A stretch of 15,274 nt of DNA, taken from Methylophaga sp. (GTDB lineage: Bacteria > Pseudomonadota > Gammaproteobacteria > Nitrosococcales > Methylophagaceae). The stretch covers positions 1 to 15,274 of the forward strand of contig WTAY01000115.1 of assembly GCA_013139345.1 (NCBI GenBank). Reading direction: 5' to 3'. How positions within the stretch are numbered: the first letter of the stretch is position 1; each line of letters opens with the position of its first letter. The notes under the pieces were generated by a model that saw only the letters and a list, made by a program, of their open reading frames with translations, did no database searches and had not been told where the DNA came from. Made by a program: the position numbers and the translations under genes. Positions 7,544 through 15,045 of this stretch are shown here, piece after piece.

Positions 7544-7902
7544 GTTTGCTTACCTATTAACTATGCCCCGATTGAAATAACCAATTAACTATTTGTTTTT
7601 TATATAAATATATCTTTATTCACCTTTTGTATAAAGCCTTCCTGTTTATAAGCTTTTTACATATACATCATTCACAGGCTATTTATCAGTTTGAATTCAA
7701 TAAATGTGTTTATCCGTCACCTCATAGCGCCCCTTTAAATCATGGAAATAATAATTGCCCGATTTTAGTGCATGAATTTATTCTTTGATTTTTAGGGAAT
7801 TATGTTACGAATGGGTGAATTTCATGCTTGAATTTTCATCATTATAGCTCTACCCATCATGCTCCCTAAATCATCAATATTCAAGCATGGTAATAAGTAA
7901 GC
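7544..7902. other. Gene-free AT-rich region after fdhC with inverted repeats
   Basis: No convincing reading frame exists here on either strand. The part next to fdhC holds several inverted repeats: GATTT-T/-TAGGGA (7787-7798) against TCCCTAAATC (7863-7872); ATGGGT (7811-7816) against ACCCAT (7852-7857); and CATGCTTGAA (7823-7832) against TTCAAGCATG (7880-7889). The first two are nested, while the third crosses them, so the arms could form alternative RNA structures. The rest (about 7545-7786) is AT-rich with a short palindrome TTGAATTCAA at 7691-7700. With the terminator at 7507-7543 this would be a structured 3' untranslated region, or possibly a small RNA. Confidence 0.5.
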
Positions 7903-8910
7903 TTATTTATCGGAAGAGGCTTTCTTATTCAACTCTTTTAGCCATAAATCATGATGCTGCTGTGCCCAAGCGGTATCAACATGTCCTGTAACCATTCCTT
8001 CTAATGCACCTTCGGTTCCAATAGTCGCAATATAAATATGACCGAAAGAAAAGGCAATAAGACCAATGGCCGTAATAACATGAATTAAGTGCGAGATTTG
8101 CATCACTTCTCGCTGCTGATCAAAATTAGGAAAATCAAGCACCAAACCAGTAAAACATAAGGCTAAGCCCATCATTACTAAGGACCAAAACCACATCTTC
8201 TCACCTGCATTTAATTTTTCTGCTGGGGGATGCTTATCACCAATCATTCCACCAAAATCTTTCAGCCATTGCAGATCAACTTTGTTAAAGAAGTTTAGTT
8301 TGAACCAATTAAAAATCATTGATAACAAGCCAACCATAAAGACAGGGCCAAGGATATTATGAGTCCATTTTGCAATCTCAGCATAACTTGAAAAGCCATG
8401 GTGGCCAAACAAAGGAATTAACACTAAACGTCCATAAAGGAGACTTAACCCCGTTACACCTAATATGACAAATAATCCTGCTGTAAGCCAATGCATACGG
8501 CGTTCTTTTAGCGTCCAACGTTCTACTGTTTTTCCTGTACGAGGTTGACTTAGCTTGATCTCTCCGCGCCACAAATAAAAAACAGCTAATACAGCTAACA
8601 TTAGTCCTAATAACCAACTGCCATATTGTGCTATTGGTCCATTGCGGAGTTGTCGCCAGTTTTGACCTGAACCTTGAATTAACTCATTCGTTTCACGGCC
8701 CTTAACCGCCGAATATCCAGCTGTGTTATCTCTCACTTGACGCCAATAATCAGATTTAGGGTTTGTTGCCTCCACCTGTTCTTCAGCAGCGGTGGCAAAG
8801 CCAGTTGAAATATACCCTGTCATCGGTAATAAGAAGATCGCTAACAACATGACAATGCCTGTCCAAGTCATCATCTTTTTACGTCTATTTAATGAGTTCG
8901 TATTAGACAT
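7903..8910 (-). CDS. fdhC: Formate dehydrogenase gamma subunit, cytochrome b556 (FdhC)
   Basis: Inner-membrane di-heme cytochrome b that anchors the periplasmic dehydrogenase and delivers electrons to quinone. The 335 residues have an N-terminal hydrophobic segment (about 14-36, signal-anchor or cleavable), a periplasmic-looking stretch, a helix at 97-114, then the four-helix cytochrome b core at about 140-160, 184-203, 238-259 and 272-297. Likely heme ligands are H140, H184, H277 and H291. H277 and H291 are 14 residues apart, the spacing of the two ligands on the last helix of E. coli FdnI (His155 and His169). The protein is about 120 residues longer at the N-terminus than E. coli FdnI, as in the FdhC group of Shewanella and epsilonproteobacteria. 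It shares one base (TGATG) with the lipoprotein gene upstream and is the last gene of the operon. Confidence 0.93.
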   Translation of the reverse strand: MSNTNSLNRRKKMMTWTGIVMLLAIFLLPMTGYISTGFATAAEEQVEATNPKSDYWRQVRDNTAGYSAVKGRETNELIQGSGQNWRQLRNGPIAQYGSWLLGLMLAVLAVFYLWRGEIKLSQPRTGKTVERWTLKERRMHWLTAGLFVILGVTGLSLLYGRLVLIPLFGHHGFSSYAEIAKWTHNILGPVFMVGLLSMIFNWFKLNFFNKVDLQWLKDFGGMIGDKHPPAEKLNAGEKMWFWSLVMMGLALCFTGLVLDFPNFDQQREVMQISHLIHVITAIGLIAFSFGHIYIATIGTEGALEGMVTGHVDTAWAQQHHDLWLKELNKKASSDK

Positions 8911-9092
8911 CAGCGATCCGTTTGAACTTGGCCAAAACGTTTTGCCAATATGGCTTCACGCTGCTCAGAAGTTTGGCTATGTGTATCCAACTTACCTTTA
9001 TACTCACCCGCTTGATGTAAAGTCACATCTGCACTTTCATAACAGGCAGTTAAACTCAGCAGCAACATACTTAACACTATGGTTTTCATCAT
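8910..9092 (-). CDS. Small predicted lipoprotein between fdhB and fdhC
   Basis: A 60-residue protein of unknown function. A hydrophobic signal runs from residue 5 to 15 and ends in the lipobox LTAC, making Cys17 the likely lipidated residue and leaving a mature chain of 44 residues rich in charged and polar positions (ADVTLHQAGEYKGKLD ... AKRFGQVQTDR). No second transmembrane segment and no cofactor motif are visible. The ATG at 9092 overlaps the fdhB stop by four bases (ATGA), a second ATG follows at once, and the stop shares one base with the fdhC start, so it is translationally coupled on both sides and very likely a real gene. It may be a small accessory or assembly factor for the membrane enzyme. 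E. coli fdnGHI and fdoGHI have no such gene. Confidence 0.8.
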   Translation of the reverse strand: MMKTIVLSMLLLSLTACYESADVTLHQAGEYKGKLDTHSQTSEQREAILAKRFGQVQTDR

Positions 9093-9676
9093 TTTACGTT
9101 ATACGCTGTATCCCAGCCCCATGCTTCTTGACGGCCTTGACGGCGTACGACACGGTTACGGAATAGTTCAGAAACCACATCACCATCACCTGCTAGCAAT
9201 GATTTTGTCGAACACATCTCAGCACACAAAGGTAATTTACCTTCGGCTAAACGGTTACGACCATATTTTTCAATCTCTTCATGTGAATGATCTTCTTCAG
9301 GCCCACCCGCACAGAAGGTACATTTATCCATCTTGCCACGAGCACCAAATGCCCCTTCTTGTGGATATTGTGGTGCACCAAATGGGCAGGCATAGAAACA
9401 GTAACCACAGCCAATACATATATCTTTATCATGCAAGACAACACCATCTTCGGTGGTGTAAAAACAATCAACCGGACATACCGCCTGACACGGTGCATCA
9501 GTACAATGCATACAGGCAACAGAAATAGACTTTTCACCCGGCATGCCGTCATCTAAGGTGACAACACGACGACGGTTAACACCCCAAGGTACTTCATGTT
9601 CATTTTTACACGCAGTGACACAAGCATTACATTCGATGCAGCGTTCTTCATCACACAAAAACTTCATTTTAGCCAT
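9089..9676 (-). CDS. fdhB: Formate dehydrogenase beta subunit, four-[4Fe-4S] ferredoxin (FdhB)
   Basis: Electron-transfer subunit linking the catalytic subunit to cytochrome b on the periplasmic face. The 195 residues contain sixteen cysteines in the DMSO-reductase beta-subunit pattern, enough for four [4Fe-4S] clusters: C13/C16/C19/C23, C55/C58/C63/C67, C87/C90/C93/C97 and C119/C122/C151/C155. Unlike E. coli FdnH there is no C-terminal membrane helix, so this is the short FDH3/Fdh-type beta subunit. It has no signal peptide and would be exported by hitch-hiking with the Tat-signalled alpha subunit. The start ATG at 9676 is 10 bases after the fdhA stop and is preceded by AGGGG. It overlaps the following lipoprotein gene by four bases. 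Confidence 0.95.
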   Translation of the reverse strand: MAKMKFLCDEERCIECNACVTACKNEHEVPWGVNRRRVVTLDDGMPGEKSISVACMHCTDAPCQAVCPVDCFYTTEDGVVLHDKDICIGCGYCFYACPFGAPQYPQEGAFGARGKMDKCTFCAGGPEEDHSHEEIEKYGRNRLAEGKLPLCAEMCSTKSLLAGDGDVVSELFRNRVVRRQGRQEAWGWDTAYNVK

Positions 9677-9686
9677 TATCTATCCC

Positions 9687-12557
9687 CTATACCGCACGAA
9701 TTCGGCAAAGAGATACTTTGGTCTCTTGCATTTGAGTCACTGAATCATAACCATAGGTAAATACAGTATTACAAGATTCACCTAAGACATAAGGTACGGT
9801 CCCTGCAGGGTATTTATCTGTCAGATCTTTACCTTGGTAATGTCCACCAAAGTGGAATGGCATAAAGACGACGCCACGTCCAACGCGTGGTGTAACAAAA
9901 GCCATCACTTTAATTTTTCCACCTTCTGGTCCATCCACCCAAACTTGTTCGCCATGTTTCACCCCAGCATCATTGGCATCGGCAGGGTTAATTTCAACAA
10001 ACATATCTTGTTGCAACTCAGCTAACCATGGATTAGAACGTGTTTCTTCACCACCACCTTCATATTCAACCAAACGCCCACTGGTCATAATTAAAGGATA
10101 GTCTTTACTAAAATCTTGCGCTTGGATCGAACCGTAACGTGTTGGCAAGCGGTAGAAACTACGTCTATCTTCATAAGTCGGATATTTTTCAACTAAGTCA
10201 CGACGGTTGGTATACAACGCTTCACGATGAATTGGCACAGGATCAGGGAACTGCCAAACAACAGCACGTGCTTTTGCATTACCAAAGGGTGCACACCCAT
10301 GCTTAATTGCAACACGTTGAATACCACCTGATAAGTCTGTTTTCCAGTTTTTACCTTCTGCTGCTACTTTCTCATCGGCTGTCAGGTCATTCCACCAGCC
10401 CAGTTTTTTCAACATATCCGCTGTAAATTCAGGATAACCATCTTCAATCTCAGAACCAGCTGAGAATGAATCTTCTGCTAATAAGTTTTCACCATCATGC
10501 TCAACACCAAAGCGAGCACGGAAAGTTAATCCTCCTTCGGCAATTGACTTACTGGTGTCATAAAGTAGTGGCGTACCTGGATGTTTCATATCAGCAGTAC
10601 CCCAACAAGGCCATGGCAAACCATAATATTCACCATCACATGGGCCACCTTCGGCAAGCAATGTGGTTTTATTAAAGGTATGTAAATTTGCCGATTGTAG
10701 CTTCATTCGTTCAGGTGTTTGACCTGTATAGCCAATCGTCCACATGCCCTTATTGAACTCGCGGGTAATGTCTTCAATCAATGGCTCTTCACCATTCACT
10801 TTAATATGTTTGAACAATTGCTCTGCAAAACCAAGTTTAGTTGCAAACTTATGCATGATCACATGATCAGGCTTTGATTCGAACAAAGGTTCAATAATTT
10901 TGTCACGCCACTGCATTGAGCGGTTTGATGAACTTAACGAACCATAGGTTTCAAACTGTGTTGATGCGGGTAATAAGTAAAGTCCATCTTGGCGATCACT
11001 TAATACAGCAGAAATTGAAGGATAAGGATCAACTACGACCATTAGGTCTAGTTTTTCCATCGCACTCTTCATTTCAGGACCACGAGTCTGACTATTAGGC
11101 GCGTGCCCCCACAGGACCATTGCACGTACATTATCGTTTTGAGCAATATTGTCTTTATCTTCTAAAACACCGTCAATCCAGCGAGAGACAGGAATACCTT
11201 TTGTATTCATTGGGCTGACAGGTTTACCACCAGCTTCTTCATAAGAGCCTTGATCAAAGCGGTTTTTAATCCACTCATAATCAAGGTCCCATACTTTAGA
11301 CCAATGTTTCCAAGCGCCTGCAGATAGACCGTAATACCCCGGTAAGGTATGTGATAACACACCTAAATCAGTTGCACCTTGCACATTATCGTGGCCACGG
11401 AAGATATTTGTGCCGCCGCCTGATACGCCCATATTGCCCAAAGCAAGCTGGAAGATGCAGTAAGCACGCGTATTGTTATTACCCGTCGTATGCTGTGTTC
11501 CACCCATACACCAAATGAATGTACCCGGACGGTGTTCAGCCATGGTTTTAGCTGCTTTTAAAACATCTGCTTCTTTAGCACCGGTTACACGTTCAACTTC
11601 ATCAGGAGCCCATTTAGCCACTTCTTCACGAATATCATCCATTCCGTAAACACGTTGCTTAATAAACTCTTTATCTTCCCAGCCATTTTTAAAGATATGC
11701 CACAGCATTCCCCAAACAAAGGCAACATCGGTTCCGGGACGAATACTGATATGTTGATCAGCATGTGCAGCTGTTCGCGTGAAACGTGGATCAACCACGA
11801 TAATCGGCGCGCCTTTTTCTTTTGCACGGAAAATATGTTGTAAAGATACTGGGTGTGCTTCGGCAGGATTCGCACCGATAATAAACACTGCTTTCGCATT
11901 GTGAATATCATTATAGGAATTAGTCATGGCACCATAGCCCCATGTATTTGCTACACCAGCAACAGTCGTTGAGTGACAAATACGAGCCTGATGGTCGACA
12001 TTATTTGTGCCCCATAGTGCCGCAAACTTACGGAACAAATAGGCTTGTTCATTATTATGCTTCGCAGACCCTAGCCAATAGACAGAATCAGGGCCAGATT
12101 GCTCACGAATCGATAACATTTTGTCACCGATTTCTTCAATTGCTTGTTGCCACGAAACGCGTTGCCATTTGCCTGCAACCTTCTTCATTGGGTATTTTAA
12201 TCGTTTATCACCATGGCCATGTTCGCGTAACGATGCCCCTTTGGCACAATGAGCACCAAGATTAAAGGGATGTTCAAAGCTTGGTTCTTGACCAATCCAA
12301 ACACCATTTTGAACTTCAGCGACAACACCACAGCCAACACTACAGTGGCTACAAACACTACGAACTTTTTTGATTTCACCTTCATCATAACTATGACGTG
12401 AATTTTCTGATGCTTGTGCCTTTTGAATCATTGCCGATGGCAATAAGCTCATAAATGCAGCACCACTCGCGGCGATACCTGACCCTTTGATAAAGGCTCG
12501 ACGATCCACACCTGATTTAGCCATATTGGATGCAGAATTACGTTTCGTTAATTTCAT
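9687..12557 (-). CDS. fdhA: Periplasmic formate dehydrogenase alpha subunit, Tat-exported (FdhA)
   Basis: Catalytic subunit of the quinone-linked enzyme, oxidising formate to CO2 at a bis-MGD Mo or W site in the periplasm. The 956 residues start with a twin-arginine signal (DRRAFIKG, R19-R20, then a hydrophobic core) with probable cleavage after AQA near residue 49. A [4Fe-4S] is bound by C69, C72, C76 and C104, with Lys106 following. The catalytic pair is Cys194-His195 in NNVDHQARICH, so it is a cysteine enzyme whereas E. coli FdnG and FdoG have selenocysteine. The C-terminal dinucleotide-binding domain begins near the TSGRLVEYEGGGEETRSNPW region. The start at 12557 lies 9 bases after the fdhX stop with a modest AAGAA ribosome-binding site. 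An internal ATG at residue 12 would leave a more typical signal length but has no better site. No in-frame break is seen. Confidence 0.96.
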   Translation of the reverse strand: MKLTKRNSASNMAKSGVDRRAFIKGSGIAASGAAFMSLLPSAMIQKAQASENSRHSYDEGEIKKVRSVCSHCSVGCGVVAEVQNGVWIGQEPSFEHPFNLGAHCAKGASLREHGHGDKRLKYPMKKVAGKWQRVSWQQAIEEIGDKMLSIREQSGPDSVYWLGSAKHNNEQAYLFRKFAALWGTNNVDHQARICHSTTVAGVANTWGYGAMTNSYNDIHNAKAVFIIGANPAEAHPVSLQHIFRAKEKGAPIIVVDPRFTRTAAHADQHISIRPGTDVAFVWGMLWHIFKNGWEDKEFIKQRVYGMDDIREEVAKWAPDEVERVTGAKEADVLKAAKTMAEHRPGTFIWCMGGTQHTTGNNNTRAYCIFQLALGNMGVSGGGTNIFRGHDNVQGATDLGVLSHTLPGYYGLSAGAWKHWSKVWDLDYEWIKNRFDQGSYEEAGGKPVSPMNTKGIPVSRWIDGVLEDKDNIAQNDNVRAMVLWGHAPNSQTRGPEMKSAMEKLDLMVVVDPYPSISAVLSDRQDGLYLLPASTQFETYGSLSSSNRSMQWRDKIIEPLFESKPDHVIMHKFATKLGFAEQLFKHIKVNGEEPLIEDITREFNKGMWTIGYTGQTPERMKLQSANLHTFNKTTLLAEGGPCDGEYYGLPWPCWGTADMKHPGTPLLYDTSKSIAEGGLTFRARFGVEHDGENLLAEDSFSAGSEIEDGYPEFTADMLKKLGWWNDLTADEKVAAEGKNWKTDLSGGIQRVAIKHGCAPFGNAKARAVVWQFPDPVPIHREALYTNRRDLVEKYPTYEDRRSFYRLPTRYGSIQAQDFSKDYPLIMTSGRLVEYEGGGEETRSNPWLAELQQDMFVEINPADANDAGVKHGEQVWVDGPEGGKIKVMAFVTPRVGRGVVFMPFHFGGHYQGKDLTDKYPAGTVPYVLGESCNTVFTYGYDSVTQMQETKVSLCRIRAV

Positions 12558-12566
12558 AAATAGTTC

Positions 12567-12776
12567 TTAAAAATCTGCAAGGTGATAATAAGTATCAACA
12601 TGTTCTGTTCGTTGATAACCCTTCTGTTTACTTTCTGTATTGAGTTCTACTTTTGGTGTTTCAATTGGCGTTGCCTGCACAAGTGATGAAGCCGCTGCTA
12701 ATGTAACGCCCCCTGTAACCGTAGCGGTTAACTTACCTAAAAACTCTCGCCTAGCGAATGTTGTTGAATCAGCCAT
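12567..12776 (-). CDS. fdhX: Formate dehydrogenase region Tat-target protein (FdhX)
   Basis: A 69-residue protein of the small family found directly upstream of fdhA in Shewanella-type fdh clusters, annotated as formate dehydrogenase region TAT target. It has a twin-arginine signal (FARREFLGK, R9-R10) followed by a hydrophobic, alanine-rich core to about residue 35. The short mature tail ends in the family's typical GYQRTEHVDTYYHLADF. Its molecular function is not established; a role in assembly, export or membrane docking of FdhA is inferred from position and signal. The ATG at 12776 is preceded by AGGAAG at good spacing. It is the first gene after a 122-base gap. Confidence 0.9.
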   Translation of the reverse strand: MADSTTFARREFLGKLTATVTGGVTLAAASSLVQATPIETPKVELNTESKQKGYQRTEHVDTYYHLADF

Positions 12777-12849
12777 ACTATCTTCCTAGTAGAACCCCTT
12801 GAAAAAACCTTCTTATTCATAAGGGACAATGTCGAAATTATTACTGTAG

Positions 12850-12878
12850 AGTATCGCTTAGATTAGCTTTATGGGCAA
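12850..12878 (-). promoter_or_regulatory. Candidate promoter upstream of fdhX, overlapping a 7-bp hairpin
   Basis: On the minus strand TTGCCC (12878-12873) and GATACT (12855-12850) are 17 bases apart, each matching the sigma-70 consensus at four of six positions. An inverted repeat TTAGCTT/AAGCTAA (12863-12869 and 12877-12883) covers the -35 box and could be an operator. Transcription from here would cover fdhX-fdhA-fdhB-lipoprotein-fdhC. Read-through from the chaperone gene is an alternative. Confidence 0.3.
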
Positions 12879-12898
12879 GCTAAAATTAGGATAAAACC

Positions 12899-13471
12899 TT
12901 ATCGATACTCGCTTAATTCCATCTTTACAAACACCTTGCCAAATTCTCCAACTACCTGATAAAAAACACTTGTCTTAGTGGCTTCTAAATCTGAAAAAAA
13001 GTCTGTTATCCATGGCTTTAAATGATGAAGGAAAAAATCCTTACCAGTCACAACGGGCACGCCCTCTGCCATTAATATTAACCGCATCACATCACATTGT
13101 GCTGAGATATGATCTTCTGGTTCAGCCGTGTCCTCTTGTTTCTCTAAGCCTAGCTTAGCAAGATCGGTTCTTAATTCAGCTAAAGGCTCCTCCATCAAGA
13201 ACCCTGTTTGATAATAAGAACCATAGGGAATTAACTCACCGTGTGTGACACCAATAAAAAGTGTTTGATATTCATCAGCAAGTGCTAATTCATCGACTTT
13301 TTTTGCAGCATGAACTAGATTTTTCCACTGTTTTCCCATTGGACTTTCAGGTTCAGTGACGTCAATCGCAGCAAGATGAGCAAGCAAAGTGTGATTAGGG
13401 GCTTGTGAAAAGAGATTGGCTAACAATGCGTAAGTTTGTGCCCGCCATAGTGTATTGTCATCGCTCATCAC
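12899..13471 (-). CDS. TorD-family molecular chaperone for FdhA
   Basis: Cytoplasmic all-helical chaperone of the TorD/DmsD (REMP) family that binds the Tat signal and folding intermediate of a molybdoenzyme until cofactor insertion is complete. The 190-residue length fits. Family marks are EYQTLFIG near 67-74, the IPYGSYYQTG segment at 81-90 and the signature EPEDHISAQCDVM at 117-129. The gene ends 122 bases before fdhX, so FdhA (and perhaps FdhX) is the likely client. The frame opens with GTG at 13471 and ATG at 13468. AAGG lies 6 bases before the GTG and 9 before the ATG, and the ATG shares one base with the upstream stop (TGATG), so either is possible. Confidence 0.92.
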   Translation of the reverse strand: MMSDDNTLWRAQTYALLANLFSQAPNHTLLAHLAAIDVTEPESPMGKQWKNLVHAAKKVDELALADEYQTLFIGVTHGELIPYGSYYQTGFLMEEPLAELRTDLAKLGLEKQEDTAEPEDHISAQCDVMRLILMAEGVPVVTGKDFFLHHLKPWITDFFSDLEATKTSVFYQVVGEFGKVFVKMELSEYR

Positions 13472-15045
13472 ATTGGACCTTGAGAATTTTTAAACATGGC
13501 TTTTACTCGACAATCTTCACACATTTTCAGTCGGTCTAATGCTGCACCTTGGAACATGGAATGTCCTTTTAATTTATCCATCATGGTATCGATCATTTTT
13601 TTAGTCGCAAACGGCTTGTCGCAACTAATACAGTTAAATACCGCCTCTTCATGCAATAGTGTCACTTTACGCGCTTGTTCTCGATCAAATAAATAACGAG
13701 GAACCAAACCAATCGCATCTTCAGGGCAAGCTGTTTCGCACAAGCCACATTGCACACAAAGATCTTCAATAAAATTAAGTTGCGGTTGATCTACACCATC
13801 CAAAACAGCACCAACAGGACACACTGACACACAGGAGTGACATAAGGTGCAGGTCTTTGTGTTTACCTTAATTTTACCAAATGCAGACTGTTCATCTAAT
13901 GCTAAGACATCTATCGTTTTTGGTGCGTGTTTGTGTAAATGTTCAAGCGCAATGCTAATCATTCTGCGTTTGTCTTCAATACCTGCAAATGTGGCGGTTT
14001 GCATTCCTTCTAAGCTATTTGTCGTTGATAAATGCGAATTGAGTTGTGAAAAGTCATTTGTTGTTAGCCAATTAACGAGTTGTTGTTCATAACCCATTCC
14101 TATCAACATTTGGTTTGTTTTATCTATTTCCTGTTGTAATTCTAGCCAGCTATGATTACGATGACTTCCTGCATCCCAAACTGTTATTCCAGATGCACCA
14201 TAGGCTAATACACTTAGCCAAAATGGCATCGATAAAGCACCAATTTCTTCAATAGAAAAGGTCAATATATTATTTGCTAAGCTTTCCCCCATATTGTCGA
14301 TTAATAACTGACCTTGCTCAAGATCATGGATAACAATATGTGGTGCTACCGTCTCAAACTCAAACCATGCCTGAATCATTTTACGAGCTCGGTTTAAGCT
14401 GACATCCAATGTTGGCAAAGCATAAGAGATTGCCCCAGAAGGACAAACAGCCGTACAACTACCGCAACCCTGACATAGAGAGGGGTTAACAGTCACCGTA
14501 TCACCCGAGCTAATAATAGCATCGGCAGGACAGGCATTAAGGCATTGTTCACACCCCGATAATTGGCGACGCGAATGTGCACAAATTGATGCTTTATAAT
14601 TAAAGTAACGAGGCTTATCAAAGGTACCGACTAAGTCTGGTAATTGCTGTAATGTTTCAACTAGAACTTGTGCATTATCTTGCGGTGCAAAGTAACCTAA
14701 TGGCAAAACTGCCGCCGTCATAATAGCTTGTTCTGATAAGTCTAAGACCAAATCAACTTTTAGCTGTTGGCTTTCAAACTGAACAGAAAACTCACCCAAC
14801 CAACCATCAATAGTCGTAATGCGATCATTAATCAGCGTGATATTGTCATTGTTTACTACTGTTTCATCATCGGTAATCACAGCACTTATTATCAAGCCTG
14901 ATAAGTGAGGAGTAACGGCTAGTATTTGTTGTGCTCTGCCCACAATAAGTAAGCGTCCAGATGAGTTAAACTCGATCAAATCAACGGGCATAATCTCTAT
15001 TTCACTGGCGTGTTGTACTGCTTTATGCAAGTTTGTCTTCCTCAT
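13468..15045 (-). CDS. Multi-[4Fe-4S] ferredoxin-like protein of the fdh cluster
   Basis: A 525-residue soluble iron-sulfur protein that occurs with DUF3306, TorD and fdhX in Shewanella-type fdh loci; its biochemical role is not established. Cysteine motifs support four [4Fe-4S] clusters in two pairs: C155/C165/C168/C172 with C191/C194/C197/C201, and C399/C402/C405/C409 with C430/C433/C436/C440. The middle (about 230-295) looks like a small alpha/beta domain. Near the C-terminus, NCISC (C472, C475) and CEDC (C509, C512) form a separate two-CxxC site, possibly zinc or another cluster. No signal peptide or membrane helix is seen, so it is cytoplasmic, perhaps donating electrons for cofactor maturation. 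The ATG at 15045 overlaps the DUF3306 gene by 23 bases. A TTG at 15030 has AGGAAG six bases upstream and may be the true start. Confidence 0.9.
   Translation of the reverse strand: MRKTNLHKAVQHASEIEIMPVDLIEFNSSGRLLIVGRAQQILAVTPHLSGLIISAVITDDETVVNNDNITLINDRITTIDGWLGEFSVQFESQQLKVDLVLDLSEQAIMTAAVLPLGYFAPQDNAQVLVETLQQLPDLVGTFDKPRYFNYKASICAHSRRQLSGCEQCLNACPADAIISSGDTVTVNPSLCQGCGSCTAVCPSGAISYALPTLDVSLNRARKMIQAWFEFETVAPHIVIHDLEQGQLLIDNMGESLANNILTFSIEEIGALSMPFWLSVLAYGASGITVWDAGSHRNHSWLELQQEIDKTNQMLIGMGYEQQLVNWLTTNDFSQLNSHLSTTNSLEGMQTATFAGIEDKRRMISIALEHLHKHAPKTIDVLALDEQSAFGKIKVNTKTCTLCHSCVSVCPVGAVLDGVDQPQLNFIEDLCVQCGLCETACPEDAIGLVPRYLFDREQARKVTLLHEEAVFNCISCDKPFATKKMIDTMMDKLKGHSMFQGAALDRLKMCEDCRVKAMFKNSQGPM

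Noticed and set aside
8792..9528. Overlapping plus-strand open frames opposite fdhC, the lipoprotein and fdhB
   Set aside because: They are His/Tyr-rich translations typical of antisense frames of conserved genes and show no domain. The minus-strand genes explain the DNA fully.
11970..12000. Possible selenocysteine site in periplasmic FdhA
   Set aside because: The codon at the catalytic position encodes Cys (RICH), not an in-frame TGA, so no recoding is needed. The same holds for the NAD-linked alpha subunit.
12777..12898. Terminator between the chaperone gene and fdhX
   Set aside because: The TTAGCTT/AAGCTAA hairpin has no T run after it on the minus strand, so it is more likely an operator or chance structure.
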